Shown in pieces: positions 1-8,427 of a DNA stretch of 41,139 bases. The DNA lies in contig JAHRWB010000080.1 in the NCBI GenBank assembly GCA_019090385.1, forward strand, positions 1 to 41,139. Direction: 5' to 3'. Within the stretch, counting starts at the first letter, position 1; each line of letters starts with the position of its first letter. The position numbers and the translations under genes were made by a program. This stretch comes from Pseudomonadales bacterium. Lineage in GTDB: Bacteria > Pseudomonadota > Gammaproteobacteria > Pseudomonadales > Azotimanducaceae. Under the pieces are notes generated by a model. It was not told where the DNA came from and did no database searches. It was given only the letters and a program-made list of their open reading frames with translations.

Positions 1-835
1 CCTTGTTCTGAGACTCGGCTTTGGAGATGATTTCAGCAATGGCTAGCCACTCTTCAAATTCATTAGTATCCACCAGGGACAATTTTATTTTTTCATTAGA
101 TCCGACGCTAGATCCGGATTGCTGCCGACGGCGTTTTTCCAATACATTTTCAAGATTCGAAACCTTTTTTATCTGCCCAAGAACATCATCACCAAATTGC
201 TTGCTTAATGCGGACGACTGCAGAGCTAACTGATCCAGCGCTTCAAAATACATCATCTGACCAGCATTGGTTCCAGCCGACCGGGCTTTTTCCAGCAAGA
301 TGGAATCACTGCTTTCAAAAAACTGTGTGCTTAGCCTGCCTATTAACAAACGCGTGAGTTCTACAAGCTCTTTGCGAACTTTATTGGCATCTCTTTCCGG
401 AATACGCTTATCACGCAGCATATCCTCGGAAATTTCACTCAGAACGCCGGCCTCACCGTCCTCGACCAGCAAATCCGCGGCCACAACACCTGACGCAACG
501 GCGAAATCCATAAGTGTTTGGAATATTTCTTCTTTAAGCGGCTCCACAAAGCGTACGCCCATTCCAGAACTCTGGTCAGTTAAACGGGCAATAACAGCAA
601 CTAACCTATAGTGCTTTTCCCCGGTTTCGGTGGGCACGGAGAAATGTAAATCTACCTTATCTCCTGGTTTTGACTCAGAACCCGTAGCCGTCAGAGATCG
701 ATTGCCACCTGTTCCGGCCAGCAATACTCCCATTTCACAAAAATCACGAATAGTGCACAGCCACGAGCGACCCTTTCGAGGGTGTAGCAGTGCACTTATT
801 GATATTGGATGGCGGGTAAATTTACGCCGGTTCAC
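1..835 (-). CDS. PilZ and DUF1631 domain protein (5' part; C-terminus beyond window)
   Basis: The reading frame is open from a GTG at 835 to the left edge, giving about 278 residues; the 3' part is cut off. An in-frame TAA lies two codons before the GTG and the next ATG is at about codon 35, so GTG is the best start, although the AGGG just upstream is very close to it. The first ~130 residues look like a PilZ c-di-GMP receptor domain: R4 and R8 form the RxxxR arm, and D31-F-C33-E-M-G36 sits where DxSxxG is expected. From about residue 145 the sequence resembles the start of DUF1631 (leucine-rich helices, then GQMMYFEALDQLALQSS). Full-length DUF1631 proteins usually exceed 600 residues. The function of DUF1631 is not known. 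The next gene upstream is a diguanylate cyclase, which fits a c-di-GMP link. Confidence 0.75.
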   Translation of the reverse strand, partial: MNRRKFTRHPISISALLHPRKGRSWLCTIRDFCEMGVLLAGTGGNRSLTATGSESKPGDKVDLHFSVPTETGEKHYRLVAVIARLTDQSSGMGVRFVEPLKEEIFQTLMDFAVASGVVAADLLVEDGEAGVLSEISEDMLRDKRIPERDANKVRKELVELTRLLIGRLSTQFFESSDSILLEKARSAGTNAGQMMYFEALDQLALQSSALSKQFGDDVLGQIKKVSNLENVLEKRRRQQSGSSVGSNEKIKLSLVDTNEFEEWLAIAEIISKAESQNK

Positions 836-1013
836 TTCCCTTTAACTCCGGCCTGAAAAGGCTTAACTGCGCGTGCAGAAGAGTAACTGATAAGCCTCTA
901 AAGATCACTCCTCACCCGCCATTATCTTGCGGTTTTGTGCAGGAGTCACGTTTGCAATGTCAAAAAAGGCGGCTTGAGTCTATCTTCCAGCCCCTGTTTT
1001 AGGCATGGCAGCA

Positions 1014-1793
1014 CTAGCTACCGACTGACAGCCTGTTAAATGGCTCGACCATTCGCACAGAAGGTGCAACTTCCGTACAGTTTCTCACCTTTTTCGCTCG
1101 GTAGAGGGCTGAATCAGCACGATGCAGCAACTCATCTATGTGCTCCTCATTGCAATATTGTGCAATACCCAATGATACCGTAACTCGATATTCAGGATTT
1201 TCTGTAGTGATCAACAACTCCGCCATGCGGGTTCTTAATCGTTCAGCCACTGGGTAACTATCCCTGGCACTGGCATTGGCCAATACAAGAACAAACTCTT
1301 CTCCCCCAATACGTGCAACGAAATCTACATCACGCACAGTGGCGGTGGCAAGATCAGCAAAAGCCTTTAGCACCCGGTCACCAGCAACGTGGCCATACCG
1401 GTCATTCATTTGCTTGAAATGGTCCAGGTCGGCATAACAAATAGAAAACGTTGCACCACCTCTATCTACCGAAGCCTTTTGACGCTTAAGGTAATTCATC
1501 AAGTGGCGCCTATTATTTACCCCGGTGAGGTCATCTCGCAGAGCCAGTTTTTGCAGGCGCTGCAATGTAGCCTTCAACTCCCTGTAACGACGTGAAAAAT
1601 CCATCACAATGGCCAATGGCACCGAAACAAAACCCAGAGCCCACACACTCAGAAAGACCAGAGCTGAAGGGCCTTCGGCTATCAATAAACCATTCTTCAG
1701 GGCAAACCAGCACAGCAATGTATATAAAAGCAACATCCCGGAAACGATGAGGGTACTTCTTAACTTCATTATATAAGGTAAGGCTATATTCAC
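1014..1793 (-). CDS. membrane-anchored diguanylate cyclase (GGDEF)
   Basis: The 259-residue protein has two N-terminal membrane helices (about 12-38 and 43-65), a short helical linker, and a GGDEF domain from about residue 84. The domain opens with DDLTG at 87-91 and carries the active-site motif GGEEF at 163-167. The product-inhibition I-site RDVD (154-157) lies exactly five residues before it, so both catalysis and feedback inhibition by c-di-GMP look intact. No other sensory domain is visible. I kept the GTG start because AAGAG lies about six bases before it; an ATG at 1769, giving MKLRSTL, is the alternative and lacks such a site. It makes c-di-GMP from two GTP at the inner membrane. The PilZ-DUF1631 gene follows in the same direction after about 180 bases and may be a receptor for its product. 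Confidence 0.9.
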   Translation of the reverse strand: MNIALPYIMKLRSTLIVSGMLLLYTLLCWFALKNGLLIAEGPSALVFLSVWALGFVSVPLAIVMDFSRRYRELKATLQRLQKLALRDDLTGVNNRRHLMNYLKRQKASVDRGGATFSICYADLDHFKQMNDRYGHVAGDRVLKAFADLATATVRDVDFVARIGGEEFVLVLANASARDSYPVAERLRTRMAELLITTENPEYRVTVSLGIAQYCNEEHIDELLHRADSALYRAKKVRNCTEVAPSVRMVEPFNRLSVGS

Positions 1794-1913
1794 TGCACAC
1801 TCTTACTGTGAACTGGTTAGCGAAGTATATGCCATGGAATAGGTGAGAATTTACGATTTAAACATGGAATTGTAAGAGAAATGTTTGACCATACGAGTTT
1901 ATTCACAGCCTAC

Positions 1914-3413
1914 TCAAGCGTATTCTGACAATACACAACGCATTGCCCTGCCCCATCCAGCAATTAGCTTTTCACGTAGCTCTGTTTCCATAAGCGGCGA
2001 ATATCTTTGATCCAGAACCCAGCTTTGTACCGCGTGATCCAGGTTCTTAAACAAACCGGTCCCGATTCCAGCCAATATAGCAACGCCAAAAGCCGTAGTC
2101 TCAATGCACCGGGGGCGCTCTACCGGTATATTTAAGATGTCAGCCAAAAACTGACATAGCCAGTCATTAACAACCATTCCACCGTCAATACGTAATTGGG
2201 TCACCCACGCATTATCTTCAGCCATCGCGTTTAACAATTCCTGAGTCTGAAAAGCAACACTTTGCAGCGTCGCAGTGATGATCTGCGCCTTGGTAGTATC
2301 CAGACTTAAACCATATAACATGCCCCTGACATGGGCATTCCAGTGGGGTGCCCCCAAACCAGTAAATGCCGGTATCAAATAAACACCGCCCGTTTCACCA
2401 TTGCAGGCCTGTGCCGCGGTTTCTGCTTCGGCGGCTTGAGTTATCAGGCCCAATTGATCTCTTATCCATTTGATTGCTGATCCCGCTACAAAGATACTGC
2501 CTTCCAGGGCATATACAGGAGTACCATCTAATCGATAAGCAACAGTGGATAACAATTGTTGCCGAGAACGCACCAATTCCTGTCCGGTATTCATGACCAT
2601 GAAACAACCCGTACCATAGGTACTTTTGACCATACCCTTTTGCACACACCCCTGCCCAATTAACGCCGCCTGCTGATCTCCCACTACACCCGTAATAGGT
2701 ATTTCGGCTCCAAACCACCGGGCATCACAAACCCCGAAATTGTCTGCACTGTCACAAACCTCTGCCAAAAGTGCTTGGGGAATATCAAAATAATCAAGCA
2801 ACTCAGCACTCCACTGTTGTGAGCGGATATCGAAAAGCTGGGTTCGAGATGCATTGGTGGCATCTGTTTTGTGCGATCCTCCCATGGTGAATCGCCATAC
2901 AAGGTAAGTGTCCACGGTACCAAATTTCAGTTCACCCGCTATTGCCCGCTGGTATATGTCGGAGCTTCGATTTGGATTCTGGTGCAATAGCCAGACTAGT
3001 TTGGTACTGGAAAAATACGGATCAACCAACAACCCGGTTATGTCGCTTACCTGCTTGGCCATGCCACTCTGATGAATTTTCTGGCAGTAAGTAGCTGTAC
3101 GTCGATCTTGCCAGACAATGGCTGGATATTCCAAGTCACCTGTTTGCGCATTCCACAGCAAGCTAGTCTCTCTTTGATTGGTAATCCCCATTGCCATTAT
3201 TTCACTGGCTTTGAGACCCGCAATTTCAAGAGCGCGCCGACCTGCCGCGAGCGTGGTACCCCAAAGCTCTTCAGGACACTGCTCTACCCAACCATTTTTC
3301 GGAAAGCGGGATTCAAGCTCTTCCTGTGCCAATGCTATTTGAGTACCTGTTTCATCGAATATAATGACTCGCGAACTGGAAGTGCCCTGATCAATTGACA
3401 TAATATATGCCAC
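1914..3413 (-). CDS. glpK: glycerol kinase
   Basis: This cytoplasmic FGGY-family kinase phosphorylates glycerol to sn-glycerol 3-phosphate using ATP. The N-terminal phosphate motif DQGTSSSR is present near residue 8, followed by NQRETSLLW (substrate-binding Arg-Glu) and VVGDQQAALIGQ, which contains the catalytic Asp. The length of about 499 residues is normal. The frame is open up to a GTG at 3446. I chose the GTG at 3413 because it gives MAYIMSIDQG, the usual GlpK beginning, and has GGTGG about five bases upstream. An ATG at 3401 is another option. No glpF, glpD or glpR lies beside it, so the gene is isolated from its usual partners. It is divergent from nrdA, and an NrdR-like box lies 31-45 bases upstream of the chosen start. 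Confidence 0.93.
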   Translation of the reverse strand: MAYIMSIDQGTSSSRVIIFDETGTQIALAQEELESRFPKNGWVEQCPEELWGTTLAAGRRALEIAGLKASEIMAMGITNQRETSLLWNAQTGDLEYPAIVWQDRRTATYCQKIHQSGMAKQVSDITGLLVDPYFSSTKLVWLLHQNPNRSSDIYQRAIAGELKFGTVDTYLVWRFTMGGSHKTDATNASRTQLFDIRSQQWSAELLDYFDIPQALLAEVCDSADNFGVCDARWFGAEIPITGVVGDQQAALIGQGCVQKGMVKSTYGTGCFMVMNTGQELVRSRQQLLSTVAYRLDGTPVYALEGSIFVAGSAIKWIRDQLGLITQAAEAETAAQACNGETGGVYLIPAFTGLGAPHWNAHVRGMLYGLSLDTTKAQIITATLQSVAFQTQELLNAMAEDNAWVTQLRIDGGMVVNDWLCQFLADILNIPVERPRCIETTAFGVAILAGIGTGLFKNLDHAVQSWVLDQRYSPLMETELREKLIAGWGRAMRCVLSEYA

Positions 3414-3443
3414 AAAAACCACCCGATAATAAAAAACGCAATA

Positions 3444-3458
3444 CACAATATATAGTGG
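3444..3458 (-). promoter_or_regulatory. NrdR-box-like site upstream of glpK
   Basis: Read on the minus strand this is CCACTATATATTGTG. It matches the published palindromic NrdR consensus acaCwAtATaTwGtg at 14 of 15 positions. NrdR is the ATP/dATP-responsive repressor of ribonucleotide reductase genes. The site lies in the nrdA-glpK divergent spacer, but much nearer to glpK than to nrdA. The match is visible directly; binding is inferred. Confidence 0.5.
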
Positions 3459-3594
3459 TGAGAATTTTTTATAAAGTGAGCTCTTTATAGGCTGGACATA
3501 GTCCGTGGAAAGTTCACCGGCCCTTAAAACTTATTGATAATAGTTTGCTGAAAAAAAAACGAGCAGCACTATCTTGTATCTCAATATCTTCTAG

Positions 3595-3609
3595 CCACTA
3601 TATATTGGG
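3595..3609 (+). promoter_or_regulatory. NrdR box upstream of nrdA
   Basis: CCACTATATATTGGG matches the NrdR-box consensus at 13 of 15 positions and lies about 230 bases before the nrdA start. NrdR boxes normally come in helically phased pairs. The nearest candidate partner is a poor match around 3566-3580 (GCACTATCTTGTATC); the other good box is 151 bases away at 3444-3458. A run of nine A (3551-3559) and a run of T just after the box (3611-3619) may bend the DNA here. Confidence 0.55.
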
Positions 3610-3619
3610 ATTTTTTTTT

Positions 3620-3835
3620 GATACAGTGCCAGCTGCAAATAGAAACAAACCGCTAGTGCGTTCATGTAGTCCACTAACAAACAAAGTATTTAGATAAAGA
3701 AAATATTGAGCTAAAGAAAACATCCAGAAAAGAGTAACGAGATATCAAGCGATATAAAAAACTTTACCTAATCAAAAGCCCAGAACAACACCATTCAACA
3801 TCGAGCGAGCACCCATTCCAGGAGCAACACAATTA
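3620..3835 (+). other. A-rich leader between the NrdR box and nrdA
   Basis: About 215 bases without an ORF. The stretch is rich in A and has no clear hairpin. AGGAG lies about eleven bases before the nrdA ATG. The nrdA promoter presumably lies here or near 3600, but I cannot assign -35 and -10 elements with confidence. Confidence 0.3.
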
Positions 3836-6763
3836 ATGCAAACTAAAATACAGCTGGACGCTGTTGAGTCCCCCACCCCGGATCAAACTGCGGCAATAAC
3901 TGCCACAGCACCTGGCCAACTGAAAGTTATAAAACGTGATGGTACTGTTGTACCCTATGATGACAGCAAAATTAGCGTAGCCATTATGAAGGCCTTTCTG
4001 GCAATAGATGGCGACACCGCAGCAGACTCCTCACGCATAAGGCAACTGGTGAGAGAATTAACCGCTCAAATTTCCAATACTTATGAACGGCGTATGCCCT
4101 CGGGCGGCACCCTGCATATAGAAGAATTGCAAGACCAGGTAGAACTCGAATTAATGCGCTCGGGCGAACAAAGAATTGCCCGCGCCTATGTTCTATATCG
4201 TGAAGAACGCGCACGTATCCGCAAAACTCAGGACCAGGCATTCAGTCTATCGCTGGATACTCCCATTCAGGTTAAACAGGCAGATGGATCTCTCGCTACT
4301 CTGGACACAGATCGAATGCTGACCCTGGTCTCTGAAGCCTGTGATGACCTGAGTGATGTTGACAGCAAACTGCTCATTGATAGAGCCATGCCAAACATGT
4401 ACGACGGTATTTCGGTGGGTGATGTATCTGCCAGCCTGCTTATTACAGCCCGTACCTTGGTAGAAGAAGAACCTAACTACACCTATGTGACAGCTCGCCT
4501 ATTACTGGATGAGATACGTAGCAAAGCCCTTAGCTTTCTCAAGATATCTGCAAACAACACGGAAGACTACAGCGCCACTCAAGGTCAGATGCACCTAGTT
4601 TACCCTAAAGCACTGTCCGCATTTATCAAGAAAGGCATAGAGCTCGAACTACTTTCACCCTTATTGCAAAAATTTGATATTGAGCGTCTGGGCGCTGCAC
4701 TTAAACCGGAAAGGGACCTGCAATTTAATTATTTGGGAATACAAACACTTTACGACCGCTATTTTTTACACAGTGAAGAGATTCGCATTGAATTACCTCA
4801 GGTTTTCTTCATGCGGGTAGCCATGGGTCTGAGTATAGAAGAACAAGATAAAAATGACCGGGCAATTGAGTTTTACAATCTGCTGTCCAGCTTTGACTAC
4901 ATGAGCTCAACACCTACTTTGTTTAATGCAGGTACACTGCGGCCCCAACTTTCTTCATGTTTCCTCACAACCGTATCCGATCACCTGCAAGGTATTTACG
5001 GTGCCATTAAAGATAATGCCATGCTATCTAAATGGGCCGGGGGCCTGGGCAACGACTGGACCAGCGTCCGGGCTCTGGGTGCCCGCATAAAAGGTACAAA
5101 TGGTAAATCACAGGGAGTTGTTCCCTTTCTTAAAGTGGTCAATGATACTGCCGTCGCTGTCAACCAGGGCGGTAAACGCAAAGGAGCTGTATGTGCCTAC
5201 CTTGAAACCTGGCACCTCGATATAGAAGAGTTTCTGGAGCTGCGTAAAAATACCGGCGATGATCGCAGACGCACACATGACATGAATACCGCCAACTGGA
5301 TACCGGATTTGTTTATGAAACGCGTCCTGGAAGAAGGCCAGTGGACCCTGTTTTCACCAGACGATACCCCGGATCTGCACGATCTGTACGGGCAGGCTTT
5401 CGAAGCCCGCTTTTGTCACTATGAAAAATTAGCTGACGCCGGTGAAATAAAATTATTCAAACGCGTAAATGCCCAGGATATATGGAGAAAAATTCTATCC
5501 ATGCTGTTCGAAACCGGACATCCATGGATTACCTTTAAGGATGCTTGCAATATTCGTTCGCCACAGCAGCATGTAGGTGTTATTCACTCCTCAAACTTAT
5601 GCACTGAAATTACCCTGAACACTTCTGAATCAGAAATAGCGGTATGTAATCTTGGTTCGGTCAATCTGGCCCAGCATGTCGATGAAAATGGTCTCGACCT
5701 GGAGAAGTTACAGCGCACAATCAATACCGCGATCAGAATGTTGGATAATGTCATTGACATAAACTATTACTCAGTGCCCCAAGCCAGGAACTCCAACTTG
5801 CGCCACCGTCCCATCGGTCTTGGTATTATGGGCTTTCAGGATGCTCTGTATAAACAAGGTATTGCCTATGCTTCGGAAGCGGCTCTGAAATTTGCTGACG
5901 TGTCTATGGAGGCAGTGAGCTACTTCGCTATTTCGGCATCCAGTGAGCTAGCCAAAGAGCGTGGTAGTTACTCTACTTTTGAGGGCTCACTCTGGAGCCG
6001 TGGCATTCTGCCCCTGGATTCCTTAAAAGAGCTTAGCCGCGAACGCGGGGAAGGTTATCTGGACGCCAATTATGATTCCACCTTGGCCTGGGGGGACCTG
6101 CGAAAAAAAGTTAAAATTAATGGCATGCGCAATTCAAATGTCATGGCAATTGCACCCACAGCAACCATTGCGAATATTACCGGCGTCTGCCAATCAATTG
6201 AGCCTACCTACCAAAACCTGTACGTAAAATCCAATCTCTCCGGAGAGTTCACCGTTGTCAATGCGCACATGGTTAGAGATTTAAAAGCACAGGGCCTCTG
6301 GGACAAGGTCATGATCAATGATCTGAAATTTTATGATGGCAGTCTTGCCGCCATTGATCGGGTACCACCAGAGCTCAAGCATCGATATTCCACCGCCTTT
6401 GAAGTAGAACCCCGCTGGCTTGTTGGCGCTGCCAGTCGTCGTCAAAAATGGATCGATCAAGCTCAGTCTTTAAATTTGTACATTGCAGAAGCCTCAGGCA
6501 AAAAACTCGACATCACCTATAAAATGGCTTGGTTATCCGGTTTAAAAACCACCTATTATCTGCGGGCTTTGAGTGCCACGGCGACAGAAAAATCCACCGT
6601 GGAGCGCGGTACATTGAATGCAGTTACTTCCCAGCAGCTACCTGATATCGCTACCCAGAAAAACGAAACCGAAACTACGAATTTCGAGCTGGATATGGGA
6701 GAAGCTGCGGCAGTACCACTCGCCTGTTCCATAGACAGTCCAGACTGTGAAGCCTGTCAATAA
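3836..6763 (+). CDS. nrdA: class Ia ribonucleoside-diphosphate reductase, alpha subunit
   Basis: The R1 subunit reduces ribonucleoside diphosphates to deoxyribonucleotides. The 975-residue length matches the Pseudomonas-type enzyme rather than the ~760-residue E. coli one. The difference is two N-terminal ATP-cones: the first (about 29-125, VIKRDGTVVPYDDSKI) looks complete, and the second (about 145-235) is more divergent. The catalytic core is intact: C375 and C604 form the redox pair, N587, C589 and E591 are the active-site NLCTE, Y907-Y908 are the radical-transfer tyrosines, and the C-terminal CEAC (C971, C974) is the re-reducing pair. An AGGAG lies upstream of the ATG. nrdB follows after 83 bases. 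An NrdR-like box in the upstream spacer suggests repression when dATP is high; the ATP-cone gives allosteric on/off control. Confidence 0.97.
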   Translation: MQTKIQLDAVESPTPDQTAAITATAPGQLKVIKRDGTVVPYDDSKISVAIMKAFLAIDGDTAADSSRIRQLVRELTAQISNTYERRMPSGGTLHIEELQDQVELELMRSGEQRIARAYVLYREERARIRKTQDQAFSLSLDTPIQVKQADGSLATLDTDRMLTLVSEACDDLSDVDSKLLIDRAMPNMYDGISVGDVSASLLITARTLVEEEPNYTYVTARLLLDEIRSKALSFLKISANNTEDYSATQGQMHLVYPKALSAFIKKGIELELLSPLLQKFDIERLGAALKPERDLQFNYLGIQTLYDRYFLHSEEIRIELPQVFFMRVAMGLSIEEQDKNDRAIEFYNLLSSFDYMSSTPTLFNAGTLRPQLSSCFLTTVSDHLQGIYGAIKDNAMLSKWAGGLGNDWTSVRALGARIKGTNGKSQGVVPFLKVVNDTAVAVNQGGKRKGAVCAYLETWHLDIEEFLELRKNTGDDRRRTHDMNTANWIPDLFMKRVLEEGQWTLFSPDDTPDLHDLYGQAFEARFCHYEKLADAGEIKLFKRVNAQDIWRKILSMLFETGHPWITFKDACNIRSPQQHVGVIHSSNLCTEITLNTSESEIAVCNLGSVNLAQHVDENGLDLEKLQRTINTAIRMLDNVIDINYYSVPQARNSNLRHRPIGLGIMGFQDALYKQGIAYASEAALKFADVSMEAVSYFAISASSELAKERGSYSTFEGSLWSRGILPLDSLKELSRERGEGYLDANYDSTLAWGDLRKKVKINGMRNSNVMAIAPTATIANITGVCQSIEPTYQNLYVKSNLSGEFTVVNAHMVRDLKAQGLWDKVMINDLKFYDGSLAAIDRVPPELKHRYSTAFEVEPRWLVGAASRRQKWIDQAQSLNLYIAEASGKKLDITYKMAWLSGLKTTYYLRALSATATEKSTVERGTLNAVTSQQLPDIATQKNETETTNFELDMGEAAAVPLACSIDSPDCEACQ

Positions 6764-6777
6764 GCTGGCAGTTGTAT

Positions 6778-6808
6778 TTAACCATGCATAAATTTAACTA
6801 TGCATAAA
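6778..6808 (+). repeat. 15-bp direct repeat in the nrdA-nrdB spacer
   Basis: TTAACCATGCATAAA (6778-6792) is repeated as TTAACTATGCATAAA (6794-6808), one mismatch, with a 16-base period. It lies in the 83-base gap between nrdA and nrdB. AAGGA follows about ten bases before the nrdB ATG. Confidence 0.6.
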
Positions 6809-6846
6809 AAGAAACATAAGACGCAAAAGAGACAAGGATTAAGCAA

Positions 6847-8259
6847 ATGCTAAGTTGGGACGACTACCATAAACCAGAAGCGCCTGCGGCCAGTATAGCG
6901 CCCGCGGCTGGTAGACAGGACGCGGCTGGTAGACAGGACGCGGCTGGTAGACAGGACGCGGCCAGTACACAAACCGCAGAAATAGAACAAACGGCAACAC
7001 TTGCAGTTACACAACAAACAGCCAGCATAGCCCTAGCCAAAACCCGTTCTCCAGCGGCAGAGTTCCCCGCCGCCATGGAAATTACTGTACCCGTTACACC
7101 GGCACAAATGCAGAATCAGGCAACCCAGGCTCCCGCTGAAGAAAAATCTATATCAGAAAAAGGGTCCGCTCCCGTCAGCACGCCCCTGCCCTCAACCAAC
7201 CTGGATTCACCGCATACCATACCTGCTGAACTGGAAGGTGGAGAACGGGTATCCGTAGATCAAAAGCGCATGATTAACTGTCGTGCAGATCTGAATCAGC
7301 TCGTACCATTTAAATATGATTGGGCCTGGCAAAAATACCTGGATGGATGTGCCAACCATTGGATGCCCCAAGAAGTTAATATGACCGCGGATATAGCACT
7401 GTGGAAATCCATTGATGGGCTAACGGATGATGAGCGGGTAATTATTAAACGTAATCTCGGATTTTTCTCAACCGCTGATTCTTTGGTTGCAAATAATCTA
7501 GTATTAGCCATCTATCGCCTGATCACTAATCCTGAATGCCGCCAGTACTTACTCCGGCAGGCATTTGAAGAAGCTATTCACACACACGCATATCAGTACT
7601 GTATTGAATCGCTTGGCATGGATGAAGGTGAAATCTTCAATATGTATCACGAGGTGCCATCCGTCGCTAGGAAAGCTTCCTGGGCATTAAAATATACCAA
7701 GGAAATAAGTGATCCTACCTTTACCACCGGCACCCCGAAAACTGACAAAATGTTGCTGAAAAATCTTATTGCATATTGTTGTGTTTTGGAAGGTATCTTC
7801 TTTTACTGCGGGTTCACCCAGATATTATCCATGGGACGCCGTAATAAAATGACCGGTACTGCGGAACAATTTCAATATATTCTGCGGGATGAATCCATGC
7901 ATGTAAATTTTGGTATTGATGTAATTAATCAAATCAAACTGGAAAACCCGGGATTGTGGGACGACAGCATGCAGGAAGAAGCCATCCAGATGATTGTTGA
8001 AGGATGCCAGTTAGAAATCGAGTATGCGCAAGATACAATGCCGCGCGGCATACTGGGTATGAATGCCAATATGATGGCCGATTACCTCAGATTTATTGCT
8101 AACCGACGACTCGCGCAAATCGGCCTGGCTGAACAATTTCCATCCGTGAAAAACCCTTTTCCATGGATGTCCGAGGTAATGGATTTAAAAAAGGAAAAGA
8201 ACTTTTTTGAAACACGGGTAACAGAATATCAAACCGGTGGCGCACTAAGCTGGGACTAA
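6847..8259 (+). CDS. nrdB: class Ia ribonucleoside-diphosphate reductase, beta subunit, with extended N-terminus
   Basis: The R2 subunit holds the di-iron centre and tyrosyl radical that activate NrdA. By comparison with E. coli R2 the metal ligands are D211, E242, H245, E315, E349 and H352, and the radical tyrosine is Y249, so this is a complete tyrosyl-radical R2. The protein has 470 residues, against roughly 375-415 usual. The extra length is a ~130-residue, Ala/Pro/Gln-rich, presumably disordered N-terminus. It contains three perfect AAGRQD copies (20-37), encoded by an 18-bp repeat. The protein starts MLSWDD and ends GALSWD, so the C-terminal tail, which in R2 proteins docks onto R1, is echoed at the N-terminus. 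AAGGA precedes the ATG. A strong hairpin follows the gene. Confidence 0.95.
   Translation: MLSWDDYHKPEAPAASIAPAAGRQDAAGRQDAAGRQDAASTQTAEIEQTATLAVTQQTASIALAKTRSPAAEFPAAMEITVPVTPAQMQNQATQAPAEEKSISEKGSAPVSTPLPSTNLDSPHTIPAELEGGERVSVDQKRMINCRADLNQLVPFKYDWAWQKYLDGCANHWMPQEVNMTADIALWKSIDGLTDDERVIIKRNLGFFSTADSLVANNLVLAIYRLITNPECRQYLLRQAFEEAIHTHAYQYCIESLGMDEGEIFNMYHEVPSVARKASWALKYTKEISDPTFTTGTPKTDKMLLKNLIAYCCVLEGIFFYCGFTQILSMGRRNKMTGTAEQFQYILRDESMHVNFGIDVINQIKLENPGLWDDSMQEEAIQMIVEGCQLEIEYAQDTMPRGILGMNANMMADYLRFIANRRLAQIGLAEQFPSVKNPFPWMSEVMDLKKEKNFFETRVTEYQTGGALSWD
6904..6957 (+). repeat. three perfect 18-bp tandem repeats inside nrdB
   Basis: The unit GCGGCTGGTAGACAGGAC occurs at 6904-6921, 6922-6939 and 6940-6957 without a mismatch and stays in frame, coding for AAGRQD three times. 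A fourth copy begins (GCGGC) and decays. Perfect identity suggests a recent, slippage-prone expansion whose copy number may differ between strains. Confidence 0.95.
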
Positions 8260-8282
8260 TCTGACTCAAGACAGAAATTGAC

Positions 8283-8321
8283 ATATAAGTCCTCATCCCT
8301 TTATAAGGTTGAGGCTTATAT
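8283..8321. terminator. hairpin terminator between nrdB and the convergent hydrolase gene
   Basis: ATATAAG-t-CCTCA (8283-8295) pairs with TGAGG-CTTATAT (8310-8321). The inner CCTT (8298-8301) pairs with AAGG (8305-8308), giving a nearly continuous long stem. A T-rich stretch follows on the plus strand (8325-8335). The position between two convergent genes fits termination of nrdAB, and possibly of the opposite operon too. Confidence 0.7.
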
Positions 8322-8335
8322 GCGTTTATTATTTT

Positions 8336-8386
8336 GGGTTGAGACTCTTCTGGTTTGGGTTGAGACTCTTCTGGGTTGAGACTCTT
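8336..8386. repeat. three 14-bp direct repeats after nrdB
   Basis: GGGTTGAGACTCTT occurs exactly at 8336-8349, 8357-8370 and 8373-8386. The first two copies share a longer unit with TCTGGTTT. The block is intergenic, between the nrdB terminator and the 3' end of the hydrolase gene. No function is evident. Confidence 0.9.
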
Positions 8387-8427
8387 GCCAGATAAAGTCT
8401 AAGCCACAGCTTATGGTTTAGGCGTAT

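Noticed and set aside
1-843. Plus-strand open frames across the left end
   Set aside because: They are shadows of the minus-strand PilZ-DUF1631 gene, which has recognisable domain motifs in one continuous frame.
3414-3446. GTG at 3446 as the glpK start
   Set aside because: It adds eleven unconserved residues before the standard start and lies within the NrdR-like site; the GTG at 3413 gives the normal GlpK beginning.
3566-3580. Third NrdR box GCACTATCTTGTATC
   Set aside because: The left half fits, but the right half is shifted and lacks the palindrome; kept only as a possible weak partner of the box at 3595.
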